NCBI GenBank assembly: GCA_003712165.1
Contig: RHLH01000001.1
Coordinates: forward strand, 1,957,575-2,021,574
Source of the DNA: Phycisphaera sp.
Lineage (GTDB): Bacteria > Planctomycetota > Phycisphaerae > Phycisphaerales > UBA1924
Direction: 5' to 3'
DNA length: 64,000 nucleotides
The position numbers and the translations under genes are program-made. Shown in pieces: positions 27,266 through 36,217 of this stretch; position 1 is the first letter of the stretch, and the number at the start of each line of letters is the position of its first letter. The notes beneath the pieces are model-generated. The model saw only the letters and a list, made by a program, of their open reading frames with translations, had not been told where the DNA came from and made no database searches.

Positions 27266-27840
27266 TCGCCGCCTCCATCCCCGACGCCGGCGATCGATCG
27301 CGCCATCCCAAACAAGGATGACTCAAGCCGATCGGCGATGAGCGTATCTCTTACCGTTGCACGCACGAACCAGGTTTTATCGATCGCTGCTTCATACACA
27401 CCCGCAGCAAGCATGACCCCCTCGGTGGACTCGATACGAGTCTCGTACCCCTCAAAGCCAGCCGCGCTGTACCGGGTAATGGCGTTCTCGATCTCATCAC
27501 CTGAGATCGGATTCAGCCCCATCTGGCCTCGCCAGCGGTTGATGATTGCTCGTTCACCGCCGACTCTTCCATCGAAGCGGGTCACCGCGACCTCGACCGG
27601 GCCCGCCGCATCTGGTGCGATGAATGTTGCGAGCCTCATCTGGCGTGGCTCAGGGTCCTCGGCCCAGGCTTCTGGGAGAGTCCAGGGCCAGTCGGTCGGT
27701 TTGCTGCGACCCTCGGACAACAAGCTAGACGAATCCGGAACGTGCTCGATGCCCTTGGCGACCGTGCGTTCTTCGATCCCGTGCTGTTCACACGCGATGA
27801 GCGTGAGAGTGAGCAGGGACAGATTCCAACGCAGTTTCAT
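27262..27840 (-). CDS. Small lipoprotein at the head of the nrf/ccs cluster
   Basis: A 192-residue protein with lipoprotein signal MKLRWNLSLLTLTLIAC, so it is probably membrane-anchored on the outer face. The rest is a small alpha/beta domain with AEDPEPRQMRLATFIAP, INRWRGQMGLNPIS and TRIESTEGVMLAAGVYEAA. I see no heme motif and no enzyme motif. A frame 31 codons longer exists, but AGGAG a few bases before ATG 27840 and the signal peptide settle the start. GTGA overlap with ccsBA implies co-translation, so it may assist cytochrome maturation or nitrite reduction. Confidence 0.75.
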   Translation of the reverse strand: MKLRWNLSLLTLTLIACEQHGIEERTVAKGIEHVPDSSSLLSEGRSKPTDWPWTLPEAWAEDPEPRQMRLATFIAPDAAGPVEVAVTRFDGRVGGERAIINRWRGQMGLNPISGDEIENAITRYSAAGFEGYETRIESTEGVMLAAGVYEAAIDKTWFVRATVRDTLIADRLESSLFGMARSIAGVGDGGGE

Positions 27841-27929
27841 CCGACTCCTGACCTTCCCCCGCGTCTCATACCATTGGATGATACCGTTTTCGCTCGCCTT
27901 GAGCCGGCCGTAGCGGAGCGGAGGCTGGC

Positions 27930-28760
27930 TCAAGAGGTGTTCGTGTTTCCGGCGCCGGAGGCAATCGCGTCAGAGCTCCCCGCCCTGCCGACAAACGCCG
28001 TGTAGTCGGCAGCGGTCAGTGAGCCGTCGAAGTTCTGCTCGGCGGGGTTCCAGACCGTCGGCACGCCGTACGGGTCGTACGTCACTCGTTCTAGCACTTG
28101 CGAGCCGTCCGAATTAATAAGGCATACCACATCTGCACGCCACGACTGTAGCGGGTGGTAACGCACCTCGAGTGTTCCGTCGGCGGCGCCTGTCCACCCG
28201 TTCGTCACGTCGCGGTTCACGTGGATGATCGAGTCAATGTAGCTCGACGCACCTTGGTGCCAGAGGAAGGTCTCCTTCGGGTCAGAGTCGCTATCTCGGA
28301 AAGTCCCTGCGAGCTGCCAGCTTGGTGTGTACGCGAGGTGGTACGTGTTGTCGTTGGCGTCCACGTCCCCATCAGCGTCCACGTCGTAGTGCTCGCTGAT
28401 GCGGTAGCCCAGCCCGTTGTAGGTGTACTCGGCGATCAGGCTCTGGTCCGATTCGTCCAGGACCTCCTTCAGGCGGCCGAAGGCGTCGTAGACGTACTCG
28501 TAGTCCTCCCCGTCGTCGACGAGGTTGCCGACCTCGTCGTAGCTGAGCGTGTAGTCGTCGGTCGTGTCCGTGTCGATGTCGCGCGCGGTCAGCTCGTTGG
28601 CCTTGTTGTGGGTGCGCGTGTCGTCGAGCTCGTCCGTGTCGAGGTAATCGCCGTCGCCGTTGAGGTCGAGCTTGTACCGGTCCCAGTTGCCAAGCGGGTC
28701 CAGCGCCCACGTCTCCTGGTGCTTCGTCGTCCCGATCGCAGAGCCGCCCGACTCAAGCAA
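27930..28760 (-). pseudogene. RHS/YD-repeat gene fragment (duplicate of part of the large RHS gene)
   Basis: The frame encodes about 260 residues nearly identical to residues 1608-1868 of the RHS protein at 29406-36008 (for example GTTKHQETW, DTRTHNKANELTARDID, HQGASSYIDS and GSLTAADYTAFVGRAG). The match starts abruptly at about 28742 and ends at about 27968, after which the sequence becomes unrelated and stops within a dozen codons. It has no signal peptide, core or tip, so it is an orphan duplication of the segment before the RHS core, not a working gene. It directly adjoins the repeat at 28747-28855. Confidence 0.8.
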
Positions 28761-28855
28761 CCCCTCTCAGACAATCCAAACAGGGCGGATGAGAATTTGA
28801 AACCCCTTAGAATATGTTGATATCAAAGCAGGAACAGTTTGAAACTAAACACTGC
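28747..28855 (+). repeat. About 105 bp imperfect direct repeat, copy 2
   Basis: Second copy of the element at 20524-20628, same orientation. It starts exactly where the duplicated RHS segment ends. Together the copies bracket the porin-nrfA-nrfH-ccsBA-lipoprotein block. Confidence 0.6.
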
Positions 28856-28878
28856 AGTATGAATTGTAAACAACTAAT

Positions 28879-29409
28879 TCAATACAAACACACTGGCAGT
28901 CGCATTATGAAAGATGTTTGGCGAGAATTCAGCACTTCCTCAATATCAACATCAATCCAGTGATCTTTTACATCTCGAGGGTATATGTATAAATCAAGAA
29001 ATAGTTGCTCACCACCCGAAACACCCGTTAGCTCAATCAAATCCGTCGCGCGCAGCTGGGTTGCCGGCGACACTCGCTCATCACCAATATGTTTCCATAT
29101 AATTCCTCGATACAGGCGTGTTCTATCGCTAGTCAACACCTCAAGAATATACCATTTATCATTTCGCCCAAGATCCCATTCTAATTCTAACTGGTATACA
29201 CCATTTGAACTTGAAAATAATTCCTGCTTTTCAGATTTCAGAAGCAATTGATTTGCTAACCATTCATAATATGATCGTTGCACATCCGGCACCGTGGAAG
29301 TTGCTTGAGTATCCTCAATCACTTGATGTGATCTACAGCCATTCAGCCATACGGCACACCCCAACGCCAGACTTAGCACTCCACTAATCACGCTTGTCAT
29401 AGTAATCAC
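28879..29409 (-). CDS. Lipoprotein directly downstream of the RHS gene, candidate immunity protein
   Basis: A 176-residue product starting at GTG 29409, whose bases overlap the TGA of the RHS gene (GTGA). An AAGGGG lies seven bases upstream. The N terminus (TSVISGVLSLALGC, then AVWLNGC) is a lipoprotein signal. The remaining domain is unfamiliar, with YYEWLANQLLLKSEKQ, YQLELEWDLGRNDKWYILEV and IYPRDVKDHWIDVDIEEVL. The DNA is strikingly AT-rich compared with the RHS core, as is usual for variable toxin-immunity tips. Position, overlap and localisation fit an immunity protein that guards the cell surface against the RHS tip, but no immunity family is recognised. Confidence 0.6.
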   Translation of the reverse strand: MITMTSVISGVLSLALGCAVWLNGCRSHQVIEDTQATSTVPDVQRSYYEWLANQLLLKSEKQELFSSSNGVYQLELEWDLGRNDKWYILEVLTSDRTRLYRGIIWKHIGDERVSPATQLRATDLIELTGVSGGEQLFLDLYIYPRDVKDHWIDVDIEEVLNSRQTSFIMRLPVCLY

Positions 29410-32400
29410 TTTATCGCCCCTTGTATGCCGCCGCTGGAATCCCCTTGGCAGAATGTTGTTGGACCGATTCTCTCCTCTTCATTTGGCGGTTTATATACAG
29501 GTATTGTGTTGTCGCATGCCGTGCTCTCATCCACTCCATCTAGGATATCCTCCCACCATCCATCCGCTTCCCTGAAACAACCATTACAGAAACTTGGTAA
29601 CAGATTTATAGCATATGTCGTCTTCCGCCCTTCTACACATGAACTCCAGGAACTGTAGCCCCATCTTCGCCGTTGATCGGCGTCACAGCAATCTGTATAT
29701 ATTGCTGATCTCGCCTCTGTTTCTACAAATACTCGGCACTTACGCATCCCATCAATATTACAGTAATCAAGTAAACAGTTGTCCGCTGCATGCAAGAGTT
29801 CATGCGCTAGTGCTGAGCATCTAAAATCTTCTGGGGGATCCGTGTCTAGCTCGATAGTATTGTTACCACAATTGTATGTATTTTCTACTCCACACACTAT
29901 TCGCACTGGGCCACTTGCATCCTTACAATCAAGCAAGTATCTCGCGAACGCACGTAATACTTCAGGATCTTCCTCACCTTTTCGCATGCACCGCTGCATA
30001 GGATCAGGCGAGCCACATGATTTATCTATGTCTGGGTATATGTCACCAGGCTCGTGCGGCTCACCTGGCCATATACATCCGTTAGGTGTTGGGCGCGCGC
30101 AAGCTAAGCCATACGCATCGAGCATTAACATGGGATTTGACACAACTGCCTGATAGAGATTGAGACCATCAATTGTCCCTGCCGGATCTCTTCTCGTCCA
30201 TCTACCCATATCCGTCAACAGCACGCGGTGTCTGGTGTGCGTCATGGTTGGTACAGCCGAATCATGTACGTAGCCAGCATACCCGATTCGGTTACTATTT
30301 GCACCCAGAGATATTGTCTCACGTCCTCCGGCATCTCCAGTTCCATAGAGCGAGGTCCAGATCGTCGTATCAGCCGAGTCGTACGCACCGTCGAGATTCA
30401 GATCCGCCAGCACGTCCGAGCTGCCCGCCCTGCCGACAAACGCCGTGTAGTCGGCAGCGGTCAGTGAGCCGTCGAAGTTCTGCTCCGCCGGGTTCCAGGC
30501 CGTCGGCACGCCGTACGGGTCGTACGTCACGCGCTCCAGGACTTGCGAGCCGTCCGAGTTGATCAGGCACACCACGTCCGCTCGCCACGATTGCAGTGGG
30601 TGGTACCGTACTTCGAGCGTCCCATCCGCGGCGCCGGTCCACCCGTTCGTCACGTCGCGATTGACGTGGATAACCGAATCTATGTAGCTCGACGCACCTT
30701 GGTGCCAGAGGAACGTCTCCTTCGGGTCAGAGTCGGAGTCGCGGAAGGTCCCGGCGAGCTTCCATCGGGGCGTGTACGCGAAGTGGTACGTGTTGTCGTT
30801 GGAATCGACATCCCCGTCCGCGTCCACGTCGTAGTGCTCGCTGATCCGGAAGCCGAGCCCGTTGTAGGTGTACTCGGCGATCAGGCTCTGGTCCGATTCG
30901 TCCAGGACCTCCTTCAGGCGACCAAAGGGGTCGTAGACGTACTCGTAGTCCTCGCCGTCGTCGACGAGGTTGCCCACCTCGTCGTAGCTGAGCGTGTAGT
31001 CGTCGGTCGTGTCCGTGTCGATGTCGCGCGCCGTCAGCTCGTTGGCCTTGTTGTGGGTGCGCGTGTCGTCAAGCTCATCCGTATCGAGGTAATCACCGTC
31101 CCCGTTCAGATCCAGCTTGTACCGGTCCCAGTTGCCAAGCGGGTCCAGCGTCCACGTCTCCTGGTGCTTCGTCGTCCCGATCGCTGAGCCCGTCCAGTTG
31201 CCCCGCTCGGCGTCGATCAGACGGCCGAGGTCGTCGTTGGTGAGGTCCCAGTCGAAGAGGCTGTTGCTCGACGTGTCGGTCAGGATGTTGTCCTCGACCC
31301 GCGTGATGCTCGAGCCCCGGTCCCAGGTGATATCCAGCTCGACGAAGTTGAAGTCCGTCGCCACGTCCTTCGTCCACTCGCTCGTCGTCACGCGGCTGAA
31401 CCGGTCGAGGTTGCCATAGCTACTCGAGCCTCGGTCGTAGTAGTTCGAGTAGACATCGGCCTCGTCCAGACGGGTCTCGACGAGCATGCCGGTCCCTGAG
31501 TAGCCGTATGAGGCGACATAGGTGGTGCCCGCCTTGACTGCCGTCACGCGGCTCGCGTCGTCGTCGTGTCTGGAGTTCGACGAGTACGTCGTCAGGTACT
31601 CGAGCGTGACGCTCGAGCCGTCCGGCTGGGTCATCCCCGTTCGCCGGACCGTCTCGGCGACCTCGACGTTCGAGTTGCGGTCGTGGTCGACCTGCGCGTA
31701 CGTGTAGTCGACGCTGTACGCGTCGCCGCTGATCGCGGAGTTGCGGTCCTGATCGAAGTCAGTAACGTTCCCCCAGTCGTCGTAGGTGTACTGGACCTGA
31801 TCGACGATGCTGCCGCCGGTCGCCGCGTCGTACTGCGTGACCGTGTCCACCTGCCCGCGGCTGTCGTACGCGGTTGTGATCCGGCGCACATCCCCGTCGA
31901 AGTCCGCGTCGAGCGTCGTCACCTTTCGGTCGGTCTCCCGCCCCGCATCGTCGAAGACCGTCTCGATCACGTTGCCGGCCTGGTCCTTCATGTAGATCTG
32001 CTGGCCCTGCGCGTTGTACGCGTAGGTCACCACGTCCGTCCCGCCCGACGAATCCGGGTACTGGACGGTGTAGAGCAGCCTGCCCGAGCCGATCTTCGAG
32101 TCGCCGGCGCCCGCGCCCTCCGTGACCCCATAGGTGTAGATCGTCTCCTGGTCGTCGCTGGTGCCCGAGAGGTCCGCGATGAGCTTTGTGCGGAGGCCAT
32201 CGGTGTACTCGGTCTTGACGGTCTGGTCTTCGTCATCGTTGGTCCCGCCGCCCGGCGAGCCGTCGGCGTAGTTGCCGATCGTCTTGGTCGTGCGCCCGAG
32301 GTCGTCGTACTCGTAGCGTGTCTCGATGTCGTCAGGGTCTGTCGATGACTTCGTCGTCCCGTCGTCGTTGAAGACGGTAGTGGTCCGCAGCGCCGTATCC

Positions 32401-35400
32401 GACCTCGCGGGCACACTCAGCCCATCGCGGTCGAAGTTGCTGCCGCCGTACGTGCCGTAGCTGACAGTATCAACGCGTCTCCGCCAGTCGTCGTACCAGA
32501 AGGCCGTGATGCTCACGCGCCCGCTCACGTTGGCCGCGGTCACCAGCAGATCATCCGTGTCGGCGTTCGAGTCGAGTGCGCCCGTCGTCTGTCCGCCGCC
32601 CGCGTCATCAGGGTCGCGCATGATCGAGACCGACATCGCGACGAGATCGTCATCGTCGTAGACCGTCTGCATCTCCTCGAGCACGATATCACCGGTGACA
32701 TCATCCGCTGCGTTATAGATATCCAGCGCCGTGCCGGCAGCCGGGTCGTCGGTCCTGGCAAGCACGTAGCTGTGCGTCGCCCGACCAAGCCGGTCATATG
32801 ATGTTTTCGCGATTCGTGAACCCACCGATTTGATCGTCCGGCCCTTCGTGTCGTACCACGTAAACGACTCGAGCGTGTCATCGAGCGACCCGTCGCCATC
32901 GTCGATCTTGTGACGCTCACGCTTCCAGACGCGGCCGTTGGAATCGTACGAAGCTTCGCTCAGCGCGAGCCTGTTGCTCGTCACGCTTGTCGGGTCGCTC
33001 GTCGCTGTTAGCCCAGTTGCCGATGAGTAACGACCCACAGCGGTTGCTCGACCAAAGTTGTCGTACTTGTTCAGGGTCACAGGGCCAGCCGCCGGCTCGA
33101 TCACGACCGCCCGGCCACGCTTATCGTTCGTATACGTTGTCTCTCGCTTGTCCGTTGTGCTGTCTTCAACGAAAGCAGTCCGTTTCGTCACGTAGCTGTT
33201 GCCCCCGGCGTTCCCCGAGTCGTACTCGGTCTCCGAGACCTTGACCATGTCGTCTGTGCCCGAGCTCTCGCCGCCATCGAAGGTGGAGTCGTTTGTGCCG
33301 ATGTAGCTGGCAAGCGGCCTGCCCACGCCGTCAAAGCTCTGGCGCGTGATCGTCCCCGTCGCGTCCTTGGTTCGCCAGCGACGGCCCATGTCGTCGTAGC
33401 CGTACAGCGTCGCGTCGTAGTTCGTGCCATCGGTGCCTGCGCCAGAGGCCGGGATGTCGAAGTACGCCCGGCTCGCGGTCATCGTGTGGCCTGTCTCGCT
33501 GTACAGTCTCGTCGACATCCGGGCCAGCGTGCCAACATCAAGAGCCGTGATCGGGTCGTCGTCCGTCTCGTCGATCCAGCCCGTCAGCGCCGTCGTGATC
33601 CCGCTCGATGTGATCGCGATCGTGCCGCTGAATTCCGCCTGACCGGCGTGATTCATCACCGTGTACGACGCAGGACCGTGGAAAGTCGTCCCGCTCACCA
33701 CGCGGGGGATCGAGATCGACACGACCCGCCTGTCGGCCAGCACCGACCGGTACGACTTGCTCACCATCCCGTGCGAGGCCGTCACCGTGTCACGCCGTCC
33801 CTGCGGGTCGTACGTGTACGTCGTCACGCGGTGGAAGCCGTCGCCCGACTCGGTGATCCCAAAGTCCGTGTTCGGGTCATCGCCGGAAGCGAAGTCACTC
33901 GCGTGGTTCGTCTGCGCGTCGCGGATCGACTTGGTCATCAGCCCGTCTTCGTACAGCGTGTAATTGAAGATCCCCGCCTCGTCCTCTGTAAAGGCGGTGC
34001 TGCCGTCGGTGCGCCGGTAGCTCTTGCTGCTCGTCGCGACACCCGAGCCGTTGTTGCTCGTCGACACGATCGGATCCGTGCGCGTGCTCTCCTTCGAGAC
34101 CAGCGGCGAGCCCGAGTGCCCCACCGCGCCCCGCGTCGTGTCCTGTCCCGTGCTCGTGACCGTCGACTCCGTCGGGAACCGCTCGTCGGAGTCCATCACC
34201 GGTCGCACCACCGAGTACGCGCCCGATCCGAAGGACTCGGACAGGCACGTCGTGTCGTACGTCATGTCCCGGTCGAAGTAATCGCTCCCACTCGTGCCGT
34301 AGCGGTGACGGGTGCCGTTGACAAAGCCTTTGTCGGTTCCAGAAGCATCACGGCTGAAGACCCAGATCAGCCCGTCCGTCGTCGAGCTCGTCCACGTCGC
34401 GTTCGTGTGGTTGTACGAGCTCGCGTTCGCGGGGGTCCGCTGCTGCGTCACAAGCCCGCTCGTGCTCCTAACGATGTCGGTCACCCAGAAGTCGCTCGCC
34501 GTGTCCGGATCGCCGTCAGAGAGCACAAAATCTAGCGCCTGCCCCGTCTCGTCGATGTACTGTGTCTCGTACGCGCCGTCCGGTCTGGCCGTGATCGCCC
34601 GGGTCATCCAGGCCTGGTCGTAGCCCGACCCGTCCGTGTAGCCCGTGTTGCTCTCGTACTCGTAGGTGTACACGCCGTTGTTGGCGCCCGAGCAGCCGCA
34701 CTCGCCGTTGGCCCATGCCACATCGATCTGCCGGCCCGAGTTGTACTCGTACGACGCGGACGCGTACGGCTTGATCGCAGACTCTGTCGCCGTGAAGTGA
34801 TCGTCATCAAACGTGCTGTCGGCGTAGTCGAACTGCCTCACGCCCTCGAAGTCCACGATGTACTGGATCGCGTGGTCGTAGCCGGGGTTCGTCGAGTCGT
34901 TGAAGGCGCCCGTCCAGTACCGGTAGTACTTGCTCCTGACGAGGTTCACACCAGAATCCGTCATCGGCGTCGTGATGGTGACCGCTTTGAGGTCACCCGA
35001 CCCGCCGTACGAATCGCTCGTCGTGTAGTACGCGTAGTCGACCTCCTCGATCGTGCTCAGACCCGTCGGGCTCGCCCACGTCCCGCCCGATTTGGTTTCT
35101 GCTTTCACCTCGGTGAGCCGCTGCGTGCCATCGACCGACGTGTACGTGTAGCTGTACCTCCTGTCAGTCGCGTCGTATGCCTTTGAGATCCTGCCCGAGG
35201 CGTCGTAGCCGCTGCTGATCGCCGTCGACTTCGTCGTCGCGTCGCCGATGTACGCTTCTTCTCCGGCAGGATCGATCGTCTTCCACAAACTGCCCGCCGC
35301 GGGGCTTGCGTCGGCATCGAAGCCGAAGAAGACGAACTCGTTGCCCACCATGTCCGTGTAGGTGTACGTGTCCGGTTCGCCGCTGGCGGCTTCTTCCTCG

Positions 35401-36008
35401 TACACCATCACGCCCGCGGCGCCGTTGACCGCTCTGAAGACGTCGGTGGGGTTCGCGCCGTCCATCACACGCCGGAACTCAATGTACCGGTCCGCCCCGT
35501 ACACGAGGTAGACCATGTCCTCCTCTTCCTCGGTCGCCGCGTTGCTGTCGTCGTCGTGGAACACGATCTCGGGCTGGCTCATCTGGTGCCAGTTGTGGCC
35601 CTGGTACCCGTCGCTGTCGTGGTGCCCCGAGTCCTGCTGCTGCATGCTGTACGTGCGGCCCACCACCCACGGGATGCCCTCGGCCGGCAACGACAGGTCC
35701 ACCTCCGCGAGCATCGCTGCGCCGTTGGCCAGATCGATCCCGGCGGAGTTCACACGCCCGCCGACGGCGCCTACCCCAAACGGGTCACCCCTGAGCGCCG
35801 CGCCAAACAGGCCTCCCGCGAAGCCGCTGCCATCGATGTGCGCCCCGCGCTGGTTCGCCAGCGGTGCGACGTCTTGGATAGAAGTCGCGCCGACCTTGTA
35901 CGTCGTCAATGAATCCGCGTGTATGAGGAGGATCTCGTTCTGGCCGTACGCAAAGGGCGTGTAGAAAGTAACAGCGCCGATCAGACCGACTCGGAGTGGC
36001 ATACGCAT
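29406..36008 (-). CDS. Giant secreted RHS/YD-repeat protein with metallopeptidase-like C-terminal tip
   Basis: A 2200-residue protein with signal peptide MRMPLRVGLIGAVTFYTPFAYG and AGGAG seven bases before the ATG. Residues about 60-1900 are YD/RHS repeats (Y-D-x2-GR and Y-x-Y motifs) that should form a beta-cocoon. A dockerin-like insert (DLNLDGAYDSADTT) precedes the core GRWTRRDPAGTIDGLNLYQAV (about 1936). After the core the sequence changes in style and becomes Cys-rich and AT-rich. The tip holds SALAHELLHAADNC with HELLH (His2069, Glu2070, His2073) and a downstream VETEARSAIYTDCC. That layout matches the Atp23/M76 metallopeptidase pattern, HELxHxxDxC then a conserved Glu-x-Arg, so a protease toxin is likely. 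Confidence 0.85.
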   Translation of the reverse strand: MRMPLRVGLIGAVTFYTPFAYGQNEILLIHADSLTTYKVGATSIQDVAPLANQRGAHIDGSGFAGGLFGAALRGDPFGVGAVGGRVNSAGIDLANGAAMLAEVDLSLPAEGIPWVVGRTYSMQQQDSGHHDSDGYQGHNWHQMSQPEIVFHDDDSNAATEEEEDMVYLVYGADRYIEFRRVMDGANPTDVFRAVNGAAGVMVYEEEAASGEPDTYTYTDMVGNEFVFFGFDADASPAAGSLWKTIDPAGEEAYIGDATTKSTAISSGYDASGRISKAYDATDRRYSYTYTSVDGTQRLTEVKAETKSGGTWASPTGLSTIEEVDYAYYTTSDSYGGSGDLKAVTITTPMTDSGVNLVRSKYYRYWTGAFNDSTNPGYDHAIQYIVDFEGVRQFDYADSTFDDDHFTATESAIKPYASASYEYNSGRQIDVAWANGECGCSGANNGVYTYEYESNTGYTDGSGYDQAWMTRAITARPDGAYETQYIDETGQALDFVLSDGDPDTASDFWVTDIVRSTSGLVTQQRTPANASSYNHTNATWTSSTTDGLIWVFSRDASGTDKGFVNGTRHRYGTSGSDYFDRDMTYDTTCLSESFGSGAYSVVRPVMDSDERFPTESTVTSTGQDTTRGAVGHSGSPLVSKESTRTDPIVSTSNNGSGVATSSKSYRRTDGSTAFTEDEAGIFNYTLYEDGLMTKSIRDAQTNHASDFASGDDPNTDFGITESGDGFHRVTTYTYDPQGRRDTVTASHGMVSKSYRSVLADRRVVSISIPRVVSGTTFHGPASYTVMNHAGQAEFSGTIAITSSGITTALTGWIDETDDDPITALDVGTLARMSTRLYSETGHTMTASRAYFDIPASGAGTDGTNYDATLYGYDDMGRRWRTKDATGTITRQSFDGVGRPLASYIGTNDSTFDGGESSGTDDMVKVSETEYDSGNAGGNSYVTKRTAFVEDSTTDKRETTYTNDKRGRAVVIEPAAGPVTLNKYDNFGRATAVGRYSSATGLTATSDPTSVTSNRLALSEASYDSNGRVWKRERHKIDDGDGSLDDTLESFTWYDTKGRTIKSVGSRIAKTSYDRLGRATHSYVLARTDDPAAGTALDIYNAADDVTGDIVLEEMQTVYDDDDLVAMSVSIMRDPDDAGGGQTTGALDSNADTDDLLVTAANVSGRVSITAFWYDDWRRRVDTVSYGTYGGSNFDRDGLSVPARSDTALRTTTVFNDDGTTKSSTDPDDIETRYEYDDLGRTTKTIGNYADGSPGGGTNDDEDQTVKTEYTDGLRTKLIADLSGTSDDQETIYTYGVTEGAGAGDSKIGSGRLLYTVQYPDSSGGTDVVTYAYNAQGQQIYMKDQAGNVIETVFDDAGRETDRKVTTLDADFDGDVRRITTAYDSRGQVDTVTQYDAATGGSIVDQVQYTYDDWGNVTDFDQDRNSAISGDAYSVDYTYAQVDHDRNSNVEVAETVRRTGMTQPDGSSVTLEYLTTYSSNSRHDDDASRVTAVKAGTTYVASYGYSGTGMLVETRLDEADVYSNYYDRGSSSYGNLDRFSRVTTSEWTKDVATDFNFVELDITWDRGSSITRVEDNILTDTSSNSLFDWDLTNDDLGRLIDAERGNWTGSAIGTTKHQETWTLDPLGNWDRYKLDLNGDGDYLDTDELDDTRTHNKANELTARDIDTDTTDDYTLSYDEVGNLVDDGEDYEYVYDPFGRLKEVLDESDQSLIAEYTYNGLGFRISEHYDVDADGDVDSNDNTYHFAYTPRWKLAGTFRDSDSDPKETFLWHQGASSYIDSVIHVNRDVTNGWTGAADGTLEVRYHPLQSWRADVVCLINSDGSQVLERVTYDPYGVPTAWNPAEQNFDGSLTAADYTAFVGRAGSSDVLADLNLDGAYDSADTTIWTSLYGTGDAGGRETISLGANSNRIGYAGYVHDSAVPTMTHTRHRVLLTDMGRWTRRDPAGTIDGLNLYQAVVSNPMLMLDAYGLACARPTPNGCIWPGEPHEPGDIYPDIDKSCGSPDPMQRCMRKGEEDPEVLRAFARYLLDCKDASGPVRIVCGVENTYNCGNNTIELDTDPPEDFRCSALAHELLHAADNCLLDYCNIDGMRKCRVFVETEARSAIYTDCCDADQRRRWGYSSWSSCVEGRKTTYAINLLPSFCNGCFREADGWWEDILDGVDESTACDNTIPVYKPPNEEERIGPTTFCQGDSSGGIQGAIK

Positions 36009-36217
36009 ACTGATGCTCCTCGTGTTTGTGTTGTGTCGATTGTCAGTGTCTGCGCTGACCGTGTTCTGTCAACGGGTCGGTGTTGATTACGTCTGATTTC
36101 GATGTGTTTTCTTTTCGTTGAATATGCGCGTGGTGTTCGTTTTCTTGTATGCTGCGCTTGTCGTGAATATTTGAATGCGAAGGGTCCACAACCACCCAAA
36201 TGGGTCAGAGGATTCAC

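Noticed and set aside
31566..32348. A 260-codon plus-strand frame opposite the RHS gene
   Set aside because: Same reason: antisense shadow of repeat-rich coding DNA.
33486..34535. A 349-codon plus-strand frame opposite the RHS gene
   Set aside because: Arg/Val/His-rich translation mirrors YD-repeat codons; no ribosome site or family motif.
29406..36008. CRISPR-like repetition in the RHS gene
   Set aside because: The periodic GTCGTCGTA-like texture comes from codons of YD repeats; there are no equal-length spacers or identical direct repeats. No CRISPR array was seen anywhere in the window.
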